From NCBI GenBank assembly GCA_028554795.2, contig JAPYKE020000268.1:124001-188000 (forward strand): a DNA stretch of 64,000 bases, read 5' to 3'. This stretch comes from Sinohyriopsis cumingii (lineage: Eukaryota; Mollusca; Bivalvia; Unionida; Unionidae). This document shows, piece after piece, positions 26,419 to 35,789 of the stretch. Under the pieces are notes generated by a model. The model searched no databases. It saw only the letters and a list, made by a program, of their open reading frames with translations, and had not been told where the DNA came from. Every line of letters begins with the position of its first letter. Positions within the stretch are counted from its first letter, which is position 1. A program made the position numbers and the translations under genes.

Positions 26419-26700
26419 ATGAGCAGCAGAATCATAAAACTCTTGGAATCCCAAACGCACCTGGGGTATACCAGGCGCTTTCTGAACGAACTGCTATGTA
26501 GGAAATAGAACAAAGTGCGATAATAGAAGACGAGGAGGAGGAGGAGAGGAACAAGAAGAACGAGAAGAAAGAATCCTGCCTCACCTCATGTTGAGACCTC
26601 TGTGTGAGGCCAATCCTGTGGTGATACTCCTCCACCATTACAACCAGCACCACAACCATAACACCGTCAGCTACAGCCACCAGTACCATTGTCATAGATA
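26419..26700 (+). pseudogene. Arm gene ii remnant (element A)
   Basis: ATG at 26419 opens a frame resembling arm gene ii of element B (IKLLE, HLGYTRRFLNELL), followed by an acidic/basic run and ILPHLMLRPLCE-like residues in a shifted frame, then a His/Gln-rich tail. Unlike the copy at 50198 the start is not followed at once by a stop, so this copy shows the original N-terminus better. Function unknown; a charged, partly helical protein. Confidence 0.6.
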
Positions 26701-26879
26701 AGGAGACCTCATAATTCCCGAATTCACAATAGAAGACAGAGGGAAGTAGTCACTATCCCACAAAGTTAAGACTGAGATGATGAGGCAACTGAACACATGT
26801 AAATTGGGAGCAGGACTGGAGTAGACGTCGCGTGTGCGGGGCCAGGCCTGGGAGATGCCAGCATTAGTTAAGTGTATTT

Positions 26880-27010
26880 GAAGTTAAAAGAAATCAGCCT
26901 ATCTTATTGCTATCGAGATCTCTAGAAAAGAGACTATTCAATTTGCCAATGTACATGAGTGTAGAGTAGTATGATTATAAACATTCCTTTACTGATGTGA
27001 TTGTGTGAGT
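26880..27010 (+). promoter_or_regulatory. Degraded histone-type 3' region and conserved block (element A)
   Basis: AATCAGCCTATC (about 26892) is where element B has its hairpin after gene ii; the hairpin is lost here, but the downstream CTCTAGAAAAGAGACTATTC is kept (about 26921-26940). GTGTAGAGTAGT and CTTTACTGATGTGATTGTGT follow, the same block as 50735-50790 in element B. Confidence 0.55.
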
Positions 27011-27039
27011 ATATTTGTGGTTTGTTATTTTCTTCTTCC

Positions 27040-27860
27040 CGTGTGTGGATATTAGATTTTGGGTTTGTGTGAGTGCGCGTTAGTTTGTGTGGATAGTAGA
27101 GTGTGTGTTTGTATGCAATCGCCTACGTTTATGTCGATAGTAGAGTGCGTCTTTGTGTGGTCAGTAGAATGTGTTTTGTGTGGATAGTAGAGTGCTTGTT
27201 TGTATGCGTGCGCGTACGTTTGTGTGGATAGCATATTTTGGGTTTATATTTTTTGCTTCCCGTGTGTGGATAGTATATTTGGGGTTTGCTTTCCTCATTC
27301 CATGTGTGGATAGTAGATTTGGGGGTTGTATGCGTGCGCGTACGTTTATGTGGATAGTAGAGTGTGGGTGTGGATAGTAGAGTGTGTCTTTATATTTGTT
27401 TTCGCGTACGTTTGTGTGGACAGTATATCTGTGGTTTGTTTCTTCTCTTTTTCCGGGGTTTGAACAGTAGATAGTGTTATTTATTATATCATATTTTGGG
27501 TTTATGTGGATTGTAAAGTGTATGTTTGTATGCGTGCGCATACGTTTGTGTGGATTATACTTTTGGGGTTTGTTTTCCATCTCTTCTGTGTTGATAATAT
27601 ATTTTGGTGTTTGTATGTATAAGCGTACGTTTGCTGCTTATAGTAGAGCGTGTGCTTGTGTGGTTGTATGTTTGCGCGTACGTTTGTATGGATAGTAGAG
27701 TGTGTGTTTGTATGCGTTTGCGTACGTTTGTGTGGATAGTAGACTGTTTGTTTGTGTGGATAGTAGAATGTATGTTTGTATGCATTGTATGTAGAGTTTG
27801 TGTGGTTAGTAGAGTGTCTGTACGCGTTAGCTTACGTTTGTGTGGATAGTATATTTGTGG
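27040..27860. repeat. TG-rich minisatellite of the right arm (element A)
   Basis: About a dozen units of 55-75 bp built from TGTATGCGTGCGCGTACGTT, TGTGTGGATAGTAGAGTGTG and variants with GGATAGTATATTTGGGG. Related shorter units occur in the right arm of element B (50790-51285), and CA/TG tracts occupy the left arm (34330-34470). The long open frames on both strands are by-products of the repeat. Confidence 0.9.
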
Positions 27861-27931
27861 TTTGTTTTTTCTCCTATGTCCTTGTTTGGATAGTATATTT
27901 GGTGTTTGTATGAATATAGAAGAAACTGAAA

Positions 27932-27948
27932 TGTCCTTTTTAAGGACA
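27932..27948 (+). terminator. Hairpin at the position of the arm gene iii 3' stem-loop (element A)
   Basis: TGTCCTTTTTAAGGACA is a perfect inverted repeat standing exactly where element B has its histone-like stem-loop (51985-52000). The shared downstream context is TCATATGCCTCGAAAAGA here and TCATATACCTCGAAAAGA in element B. The histone consensus itself is no longer met, and the register of pairing differs. Confidence 0.5.
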
Positions 27949-28089
27949 ATTCATATGCCTCGAAAAGATTTTCTTTCTTACCTAACATTTTTTTAGTATA
28001 TTTTATAGATGAGGTGTATATATTTTATACGTCTATGTCTATCCACTCGCTGAACTATTTAAACTTACTCGCCCCTCCAAGCGTTATAG

Positions 28090-28756
28090 ACTTTCATGGT
28101 GATATATCGACAAGGGAAATGGAATAGATGAGGTGATGTCACGGAACAAGACATTGGCTACAATGTGGCAAGAAGCTTCCCTCAATCGGGCCAAAGAGAA
28201 ACATTGACATGGGGTAGAGTGTAAGTTCAGCATGTTCAGCGGGTAGCGGGTGCGGGTACGTTAAGCTAGCTTATAAACTGTACCAATAAAACTATGCTTG
28301 GCGGAGCGGAACATAGAACTGGATAGAACGCTTGGTGGAGCGGGACGTATCACTTTATAGGACGCCTGGTTGACATTGTTGCCAATGAATGGTACCTTGA
28401 CGTCACCTCACAGGTTCCATTCCTACTATCCCTATACAAACCCAATATGTTTTGTCCCTATACAGGCCCAATATTTCCATTTTAAAGTCCCTTTGTCCCC
28501 AAAGTGCCGGTCATGTATTCCCTATGTTAAATTCCCATTATCTCCAATCGTGCCCAGTGAACTTACCAGCTACCCGCTACCCTATAAAACAATTCCACTT
28601 TCCTTTGTCGCTATACACTCCCAATATTCCCCATGTTAAATTCCCCTTGTCGCTAGACCGTCCCAGGGTGTGCTAAAATAGGTTGACGCCAGACCGTCCC
28701 AAGGGGGGTCAGTACTGTATTGTCCCATTGCCGCTAGGGTATCCCACTACACTACT
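28090..28756. repeat. Subterminal iterons and right end of element A
   Basis: From 28380 to 28756 a set of 40-45 bp motifs recurs: CCCAATATTCCCCATGTTAA, AATTCCC(C/A)TT(G/A)T, TCGCTAGACCGTCCCA. The last bases ATCCCACTACACTACT match CCCCACTTAACTACT at the right end of element B. Reverse-oriented versions (GACAAGGGAAATGGAA at 28111, AATCGGGCC, GCGGGTAGCGGG at 28237) lie between 28090 and 28260, so the terminus is partly self-complementary. Polinton ends are typically 5'-AG...CT-3', which fits the final CT. Confidence 0.65.
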
Positions 28757-29790
28757 AATATGCCACACTATACTTAAATCTCAATGGCTTGCTATCTGAT
28801 AAAATATAGACTACATGTAATCAATGAAGACTAATCCCCTGTTTTCCTAACTTTTTAAGCAAGAAACTAGACAATACGCTCAAAATAAAAACCTCAGATG
28901 TTATACATGGATAATATCATTGCAATCGAAATTTAGCAGACTAAAAATGCAATCAAAGTCTAGAAGATCTTGAAATCTCTAGGAATCTAACTTATTTTAA
29001 TCAAAGTTATAAGTGTTAAGATTTAGAGCTTGAGTGTGAGTTTGCCTTAAAACATTTCAATTATATGGAGCCAGGAAGTGAGGTATGCTATACATGCATT
29101 CATCTTTAAGCAAGGTGGTATTCAAGAAAATCTCTAATATTTCCAGTTCAGAAGGCTACACAATTGAATGGATATTTGTTTATTATTCTCACTATATTAT
29201 GCCGATACAAATCCTTTAATTGAGTTTGATACGTCCCTGCAATTGCACAAAATTGGAAGTACTAAGCAGAACTACAATTCAAATAATTCATTTCTACTAA
29301 AACTAAATAATTTGTGCCTTATAACGTATACTATTTTCAATTATAGTTCTATATATTAATATGTTCAATGGTCGACAGCTCCACTAAATAAAGCGTTTAA
29401 AAATATCAATTATTGAGACTCTATATATTCAAAATTAAATAAACAAACAATATTTAAGGTAAATCTTTTTCCCGATAACCTTTGTAAAGGTAGAAACGAG
29501 TTGCGAGCACAATGATCATCCGTACGAGATTTCATTGCTGCTCGAACAAGGAAGTGCGACTTATGAAATAGATAAAAAGGTATTTTCACGATACCCGCTT
29601 TAAAACTGGACAGGTATTGATCAATTTTTGACAAGGAAGACAAAAATAAATCCACATGACTTAACCAGGTTTTGAATTGTACAAAAGGTTAGGTGGTGTG
29701 TGTGTGTGTGTGTGTGTGTGCACGCGTACGTGAGTGCACATTGCCACGTAATTAAGGAAAAATATAGCCCATTTCATACCAAATATAACC
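28757..29790. other. No gene seen
   Basis: AT-rich sequence following the right end of element A. It contains a GT microsatellite at about 29693-29721. Small open frames (for example 29168-29359) lack any recognisable feature. Confidence 0.5.
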
Positions 29791-29919
29791 GAGTTGCTCC
29801 ATAGTTATCCTAGTAATCTCCCGATCAGTTTATACTCCAGCCAATTAAACACTGGTGGGCACATGTACATAACAAAATTGCGTACACTGTTGATTAGAAC
29901 TATTAAAGAAATAAAATTT

Positions 29920-30127
29920 GAAGAAATAAAACCTCATTGTATCGTCAGAGGTTGCAAAAGTTGCTCAAATCAAGCATGTGGCATTACATTTCATCGTCTG
30001 AAATGGAGAGATGATTTTCTGTGCAAACAGGGGCTCATACGTGCAGAAAAATCGGAACCAGAATTGACCGCAAAACCAATGTCACATTTCTGGAATGCTA
30101 TCATGTGTCATGTGTTCGCTGCATTAT
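29920..30127 (+). pseudogene. THAP-like zinc-finger fragment
   Basis: A frame ending at 30127 contains HCIVRGCKSC (first Cys at 29938) then ITFHRLK, the usual opening of a THAP domain: Cys-x4-Cys followed about ten residues later by FHR. The second half of the C2CH finger is not clear; an alternative frame from 30021 also lacks a clean C-x2-H. THAP domains bind DNA and occur in P-element-type transposases and host regulators. It may be a decayed transposase or an exon whose partner lies elsewhere. Confidence 0.35.
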
Positions 30128-30129
30128 AG

Positions 30130-31320
30130 TACTGATGGTGAAGGAACTTTTTCAGCTTTACCGTCGAGAAATATTCCAGGTTTTTATACCGTATGTTAAT
30201 ACGAAACAAATTCATTATATTGGTTAACGAAACGCAATTTATGTAATACGGTTTCATCGTAAAAAATGTACATAAAATGTGACCTACGGAAAATAAAATT
30301 GTTAAATAATTTAGTATGTTAAGTTATTTTCGTATCGTGACATTATTCAGTACTGACTAATAACGTGATGTTCAAAATTTCTGCTAACGATATTAGTGAT
30401 TTATAAAATTAAGTAATTAGTTGTTGAAGTAGTCTACTTTTAAATTATAAATAGCGGGAACATGATAAACTGAGATTCACTCCTAGGCGTATTCTTACTT
30501 TCAACCTACACTTAAATGTGTAGATTTTAACCTATATAACGTATATAATATTCTTATGTCGTTTTTAAAATTTAGACTTTAAAAGACAAGAGGTTGTTGT
30601 AGGTTTAGTACAGCTCACTGTTGATAACTGTTGGCTCCATATCGAATCTATATATATTTCATTGTTGCTGGTGAAAAAGTAGATGACTAATATTGCACTA
30701 CTTACTGTGTTGGGATTGGACTTCATATACAAGATACAAATACGGCTTACAATGGAATCAGTTATCATCCATTTCTCAAAGTAAACCAATCAGACAATCG
30801 GTATATCATAAGAAGAGTACCTACATAATCATATAAAGGATTTACAGAGACCAGTGTTTCAGTTGAATCATGTTAACTTGCAACTGTATTTATTAAGAGC
30901 TGTTTACTGGGATTAGATTCTTTACTCCATTGATCTAATTCATTGATGAATGATTCTGCAAAAACTCTCTCAGTGTCGCAAAATTTATTAAGCTTATAAA
31001 CCTCCCGTTGTTCTCCTGTTCATGGTCGGTTATGTTTTTTTCTTTCTTCTTTCCCTTCTGTTTTCTTCTAAAGTCTACATCATAGATTGGAGCTGCTAGA
31101 AGTTTAGCTAGCCTTGGCTTATTCCACGCATAAAGTTTATCTAACGAAAAAAGGAAAATTTAGATAGACTAAAGAAAATTAAACGTCTTTCTGTTACAAT
31201 TGATATTATTATTATTGAATGTCTTTGTAAATTAGAGCACCAATATTTATGGTAATATATCTCAACTTGATGATATACGCACCAGTACATGATGGAATGT
31301 CTTCAGGAAGCAAACACCAA
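30130..31320. other. No gene seen
   Basis: AT-rich sequence. The frame at 30565-30789 (minus) has no recognisable feature. Confidence 0.45.
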
Positions 31321-31328
31321 GACAAAAC

Positions 31329-31539
31329 CTTCCAGTGTATAACACAGTGCAGCGGTATATTTGCACGTACAGTTAGGATAAGACCCAGCTGGGCATGAGC
31401 AGCTAGCATGTATGATGTCATCCACTGCGTTCGGCATTAGAATCACCATGAAGAATTGTTGTTTCATGTGTGCTAGAACCACAGCAAAAACAATGTCTTT
31501 TTTTGCAATTTCATCTTTCTTCACAATGATGTGCCGTAA
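31329..31539 (-). CDS. Possible exon with a SWIM-like zinc-binding segment
   Basis: On the minus strand a frame runs from an acceptor-like TATTCTTTAG (just above 31539) to a donor-like GGAAG/GTTTTG (31329). It encodes RHIIVKKDEIAKKD, a hydrophobic beta-like stretch, then HASCSCPAGSYPNCTCKYTA and LCYTLE. This resembles SWIM fingers (C-x-C ... C-x-H, usually followed by AAL), with Tyr where the His is expected. SWIM domains accompany YqaJ-type nucleases and Mutator-like transposases in invertebrates. The splice sites and the function are inferred. Confidence 0.4.
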
Positions 31540-32169
31540 CTAAAGAATACACTTTTAAATGTTTTTTTGGAGGACAATAAACATACAATCATGTTCATTA
31601 CGGAGGACAAAACTAAACTTTATATGTTTCAGTATTTTCCCCACATAGAAAATGTGTTTTCTTTTTAATTGGGTAGGCTCCCACCTACAAAACAATTTAA
31701 AACGCAATAAATGTGATAGTTTCGAAGTTAAGCACAACCCAATAATTAGATGTAATTTATTTCCTTCATTTATATACACGTATTTACAATCTAAATAATG
31801 GGGGGGGGGGGTAACTTGAAACAAGCTTATATTCTAATTTCCTACACATATTCATTATAAAAAGATATATGTAAATCCAATTACCTTAACATATTGCACG
31901 TAAAATGTTTTGCATGTATTAGTATTGCGACTTGAGAAATAGTTCTGTAATTGTCCATGAATGTCATAGAGATCGAAAACCGGTGACACCGTCATCAAAT
32001 CCAACAAGTGGAGCTAATTAAATGATTGAAATTTACATGTAAATTATCCGGATACTTTCAAAAAACAAATGGGATAAACTCACGTGAAACGTATTTTATT
32101 TCAATGACGTTTCGGATGAATATAAATAGTTTGAACAACTTGATCTTTGATTGTCAGGGTTAATTTTGT

Positions 32170-32406
32170 TTACTTCGACACCGTTTCATTACTGACATGA
32201 AATTGTTCAGATGTAAACAGCTCAAAGTGACTCTCTCGTATGGCCTTGAAATCCTCCCTGGTTTCCAGAAAATAATATAGGTTGGTTTCGATATGAAATT
32301 TCGTCAATATCTGCGGCAGCATCGCTGTTGAATAGACATTTTTCAACTCGATAAACGATGTTGAAGCACTTGGAGAAGTTGATGCTGACGTTGCAGTGTC
32401 CGTCAT
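32170..32406 (-). CDS. Unassigned frame, possible first exon
   Basis: This is an intact minus-strand frame of 78 codons with an ATG start. A Ser/Thr-rich N-terminus (MTDTATSASTS) leads into a compact hydrophobic/charged sequence (SFIELKNVYS, QILTKFHIETNLYYFLE, FTSEQFHVS). It lies upstream, on the same strand, of the SWIM-like segment at 31.4 kb, so the two could be exons of one host gene or captured transposase. No family recognised. Confidence 0.35.
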   Translation of the reverse strand: MTDTATSASTSPSASTSFIELKNVYSTAMLPQILTKFHIETNLYYFLETREDFKAIRESHFELFTSEQFHVSNETVSK

Positions 32407-32409
32407 ATT

Positions 32410-33345
32410 TTGCCCACCAGCTATCGAGTGACTATTACGGTCAGCTCACCGTTCGCCACGTGATTAAGATTCCAAGCAAATTACGAAGTTTGCTGAAGTC
32501 TGCATGAAATGGCCTATTGCAATTTTGTTTCCTTTTCAGGAAGGTTTCCATGTGTCATTGCCCTCAATTTAAGAAAGCACTTACTTTTATTTTTGCACTA
32601 CAACTCCTCTTTAGTTTTGGATTTCAATTAACTTGGTAGATATCTTGTCAGCGAAGTGACCTGTCCTAAATTTATTTGTGGGTGTTTGTTGTTTTGCAGT
32701 ACTAATTGTTTTACAAACATGCTTTCGTTCCTGATTAATAATTCCTTCAATTTCTATAGAATTTCAAGTAAATTTGGTATGCAACTTTATGATGATACAT
32801 TGCCTTCATTTAATTTGTCATTGTTCAATCTGCGTCATTATTTAACGGAGTTGTGACATTAAAAACATTCACTTTTGTGATATAGTAATTCCAATAATTA
32901 TTGCCACCTTTATTTTGACACCGTATTTCCATATTCAGCACTTTTGTTTTGACACAGTAATTCCATTAATTATTACTGGACATCAAGGAAATTTCACACG
33001 TAGCTCTATAGTCATCGTAATTGTATTATCAACAGAACCTATCGTGGTTTAATGGAGTCATTGCTGCTGAATATTGTTCTCTCATTTTGTATCTTGCTTT
33101 ATATTTATGAGACGCCACCTTGTTTGTTTCGAGTGACTGTGTTCTTTGCCATTACTAATATCTCCAATTAATAATCAAAGTAATTTATTTTACTGTATCA
33201 CAACTGTCACCCAACCTTTCCTCGACGAAAGTGTATTTCCCTACATTCAAGGACATCAAGTCTTTGAATTCGCTTGTCTATTTGTCGTAGCTCGACGGTG
33301 GTCGTTTATTAAAAAAACTATTTATCTTAGCTGTAACATATCGGT
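32410..33345. other. No gene seen; expected left end of element B not found
   Basis: The reverse complement of the right terminus (AGTAGTTAAGTGGGGC and iterons) was looked for here and to the left and not found. The direct sequence is AT-rich with an open frame at 32656-32856 that has no recognisable feature. A repeated TTTTGACAC(C/A)GTA(T/A)TTCCA motif occurs at about 32916 and 32948. Confidence 0.4.
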
Positions 33346-33349
33346 TAGA

Positions 33350-34000
33350 AAAAACACGCACCATGTTTGGGCTCTTCTTCTTCCTCTTCTTCTATTTTCT
33401 CCAGTTGTTCCACCATCTCCTCACTTTCTGTATTCTTCCTTTCATCTTCTTCTTTTCATTCTCTGGTAACCAGTCCGGATGACCCTACGCTCTGAACGTT
33501 TTCTGTACCATGATGTAATTTTAATTCTATTTCTCCATATCATCTTGTTTCTTTGTATTTTCTTTCTCCTTTCTCTCCTTAGCCCAGGTACCTTTTATCT
33601 TCTTTACCTCCTTTTCCATCACCTTTCTAACCTTTTATTCTGCTTTATTGAATTGGTCTAATCCTCACATCACAAAACACAAATCTGTTAAATTCTCTAT
33701 TTTTTCTCAAACGTACTTTGCCTTTGTCACACCATCCAAAGACTCCTTCAGGTTTCGCACTTTAATTAATATACATAGGCTTAATAAATCATCTTAACTG
33801 CTCCACTTCTACTCTATCATGTCTTTAATCAGATCACTGGCTGCCTTTAGACTCGTCATTTGACTTGTCACAAATTCTAGGGTAACTGGATACCTTCATT
33901 CAGCTGCAATCATTTCTACTACACGGGTTATATCCATCATCCCATACCAGCTGTATTTTAATCATTAAACAAATTCATTTTTCAATGTGTTGTCTGATCA
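33350..34000 (-). pseudogene. Arm gene iii, left arm copy (element B)
   Basis: On the minus strand the segment 33485 to 33365 reads GHPDWLPENEKKKMKGRIQK then VRRWWNNWRK. This matches the right-arm copy (GYPDWMPEDEEKKKKG, near 51870) very well. The rest of the gene up to the promoter at about 34000 is heavily decayed. It ends with CCCAAACATGGTGCG where the right arm has CCCAAAGGCCCTTTTCAGGG, so the 3' stem-loop is lost on this side. Function unknown; the C-terminus is charged and Trp-rich. Confidence 0.6.
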
Positions 34001-34075
34001 ACGAGGGTAGCCATATTGACAACCGCTCCACTTTATGTCTCAATCATGCACATGAAGGAAAACATACCCTCTCAC
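34000..34075 (-). promoter_or_regulatory. Arm-gene promoter block, left gene iii
   Basis: Minus strand: GGTATGTTTTCCTTCATGTG, then GAGACATAAAGTGGAGCGGT, TGTCAATATGGCTACCC. It is the same ordered block as at 50108-50185, with the TATA element changed to CATAAA. Confidence 0.65.
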
Positions 34076-34224
34076 AACTACCCATATCACCTACCAAATA
34101 ATCCAGTGATGAGAGTGCTAACCTAATACAAATTTTTATGCAAAACAACACACTAATTCTAAGAAAACTACGACACCTTTTGTCAATATATAGTGGAGAA
34201 TGAGGTTTTTATTTACGAAACACA

Positions 34225-34300
34225 CCATTACCTACAATTACATCAGCAAATGAGTTAGTGTTTGTAATCACACTACTCCACATTCACAGAAAACAAACAA
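34225..34300 (-). promoter_or_regulatory. Conserved block between arm genes ii and iii (left arm)
   Basis: Minus strand: GTGAATGTGGAGTAGTGTGA, then CAAACACTAACTCATTTGCT and GATGTAATTGT. The right arm has GTGAATGTGGAGTAGTGTGA at about 50737, followed by a TATAAAA and CTGATGTGATTGT; element A has a related block at about 26960. Twenty identical bases in two otherwise diverged arms suggest a function. Confidence 0.65.
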
Positions 34301-34329
34301 TCATAAGTGTAGGGACAAGGGCTTTTTTA

Positions 34330-34470
34330 GGGAAAGACACACACCCAGACACGTACACGCGCACACCACAAACGAACGCGCCCACACATACACAAGCAAA
34401 AAGAAACACATACGTACGCACGCGTACACAAATAAAAATACACACATACGTACACGCACACACGCGCACA
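34330..34470. repeat. CA-rich repeat of the left arm
   Basis: Irregular CACACA/CGTACG-rich sequence between arm genes ii and iii, matching the TG-rich repeats at the same place in the right arms of both elements. The open frames in it are repeat artefacts. Confidence 0.8.
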
Positions 34471-34500
34471 CACATAATTATATGATTGGCAACTTGATCA

Positions 34501-34541
34501 GTCTCTCTTTTCTAGAGATCGAGTTAGCCGTGAGAAGGGCT
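34501..34541 (-). terminator. Histone-type 3' stem-loop with downstream element, left gene ii
   Basis: Minus strand: AGCCCTTCTCACGGCT (34526-34541) has six stem positions each side with one C-C mismatch and a TCTC loop. It is followed by CTCTAGAAAAGAGAGAC (34501-34517), a purine-rich stretch like the U7-binding downstream element of histone genes. It stands after arm gene ii, as in the right arm. The consensus histone loop is TTTC, so this copy has drifted. Confidence 0.6.
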
Positions 34542-34727
34542 GTGCTTTTTTATACTTCAGATGCACATGCTTAATGCTGACACCACCTAGGCCGGACACC
34601 ACAGACACATAGTCGACTTGATATTTATATGTATGGGTGGGAGCGCAGACGGTTGATGAGTGGCTTCATCATCCGGGTTTTCACTTTGAGGGATAGTGAA
34701 TACTTGTTCCCTCTGTCTTCTCCAATG

Positions 34728-35103
34728 TCATACCCGGGGATGATGATGTCTCTGCCATTCCCACTCTTGCCGGTGTCTTTTGAACTCCTCCCAGTTTTCT
34801 GTCTGGGCGACAGCGACTCTTGGTACTGATGGTAGTGGTTGTGGCTGTGGTTGACGTGGTGGTAGTACTGCTAGTGGTGTTGGCATCCTCACCTCAGACT
34901 TGACCTCACACGGAGGTCTAATCATGAAGTGAGGCAAGATCTGTCTTTCTTTTTCCTTCTCCGCGTCCTTCTTCTTTTTTTCCTCCTCGTTCTCGAGTCT
35001 GGCACTTTCTAAGGTCAGCTGATCCAGAAGTCGCCTGGCATATTCCAGGTGCATCTGAAGCTTCAACAATTTGCTGATTATTCTCAGTTTTGAATGTTGA
35101 CTA
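34728..35103 (-). pseudogene. Arm gene ii, left arm copy (element B)
   Basis: A minus-strand frame is open to 34728 with KLQMHLEYARRLLDQL near the N-terminus, an acidic/basic coiled-coil-like run (EEEKKKKDAEKEKE), ILPHFMIRPPCEVK, then a Pro/Gln-rich part (PPRQPQPQPLP) and a C-terminus rich in Trp, Arg and His. The right-arm paralogue (50198-50632) has the same order of segments. The ATG is not seen (TTG or AGT at the expected place), so the start has probably been lost, though the body is still open. No known family; a disordered, charged protein. Confidence 0.6.
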
Positions 35104-35109
35104 CTCAGC

Positions 35110-35185
35110 GATGGGTTGCCTTACTGACGAACGCTCCACTGTATATTCCTGAAGCACGGACGTGAAGGAGAACATCCCCTTACAC
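35110..35185 (-). promoter_or_regulatory. Arm-gene promoter block, left gene ii
   Basis: Minus strand: GGGGATGTTCTCCTTCACGT, CCGTGCTTCAGGAATATACA, then GTGGAGCGTTCGTCAGTAAG. The TATA element reads ATATACA. It is otherwise the same block as upstream of the right-arm genes. Confidence 0.7.
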
Positions 35186-35330
35186 AAAAACTAGCAATAC
35201 CCACGCCATAACGAAAACCATAGAACACGCGGACCTAAATGAAACACTCACGTTCACATTTTCCCTACAAACACACTTTATTACCACTCACACATACAAA
35301 AAACACAGATACTATCTTACAAGGGAAAGG

Positions 35331-35350
35331 AAGTGTTTATAGGCACACTT
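35331..35350. promoter_or_regulatory. Covarying palindrome, left arm, copy 1
   Basis: Minus strand AAGTGTGCCTATAAACACTT: six-base arms AAGTGT and ACACTT around a core ending in TATAA. The right arm has AAGTGC/GCACTT arms at the same place, so both partners of one base pair changed together. Confidence 0.65.
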
Positions 35351-35414
35351 TAACTTTTTACCTACAGACAAACACACACATCACACACACACTATCTTTC
35401 AAGCAAGGGAAACT

Positions 35415-35434
35415 AAGTGTTTATAGGTACACTT
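35415..35434. promoter_or_regulatory. Covarying palindrome, left arm, copy 2
   Basis: Minus strand AAGTGTACCTATAAACACTT, the second of two copies in the left arm. Like the other three it is followed by a TTCC(C/T)TT or TTTCC-like tract. Confidence 0.65.
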
Positions 35435-35493
35435 CTAATTGTAAACCAACCAACACACAAAGACACACATTTTGGCAAGATAATATTCATCTT

Positions 35494-35787
35494 CTAAGAT
35501 TGCGTCCCCGACTGGCTGCAGGATAGGGTCTGCTTCTTCGGAAAGAGATGAAATGTTTCATGTCCACACGTCAGTCCACAAAACCTCTGTCTGGCTCCTG
35601 CTGCTAGTGTTGCCGCTGCTGCTATTTGCTTCTGAAGTCTGTACTTCTCGATCCACTCTTCTTGCTCCTTCTTGATTTCCTCTTTAAACACCGCTTCTAT
35701 CAGGTCTTGGGCCACTTTTAACATCCTGACATTCCCAATCTCTGCAGCCTTGGGTATCAGGTTTTGCCTGACACGATTTAAATTCAT
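35494..35787 (-). CDS. Arm gene i, left arm copy (element B)
   Basis: An uninterrupted minus-strand frame of 97 codons from ATG 35787. It reads LNRVRQNLIPKAAEIGN, MLKVAQDLIEAVFKEEIKKE, WIEKYRLQKQ, an Ala-rich stretch and a Cys/His-containing C-terminus (RFCGLTCGHE, FPKKQTL). The right-arm paralogue at 49422-49787 shares the same order and about three quarters of its nucleotides. The central part should form an amphipathic helix or coiled coil. No TATA box or shared promoter block is visible upstream, nor a stem-loop downstream, unlike the right copy. Function unknown. Confidence 0.6.
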   Translation of the reverse strand: MNLNRVRQNLIPKAAEIGNVRMLKVAQDLIEAVFKEEIKKEQEEWIEKYRLQKQIAAAATLAAGARQRFCGLTCGHETFHLFPKKQTLSCSQSGTQS

Positions 35788-35789
35788 GT

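Noticed and set aside
27161..27849. Long open frames on both strands with Cys/Val-rich or His/Thr-rich repeats
   Set aside because: They follow exactly the TG-rich minisatellite and have no start or control context. Repeat artefacts.
28757..33345. A left terminus of element B matching its right end
   Set aside because: The reverse complement of the right end (AGTAGTTAAGTGGGGC and iterons) was not found, so no left boundary or target-site duplication is claimed.
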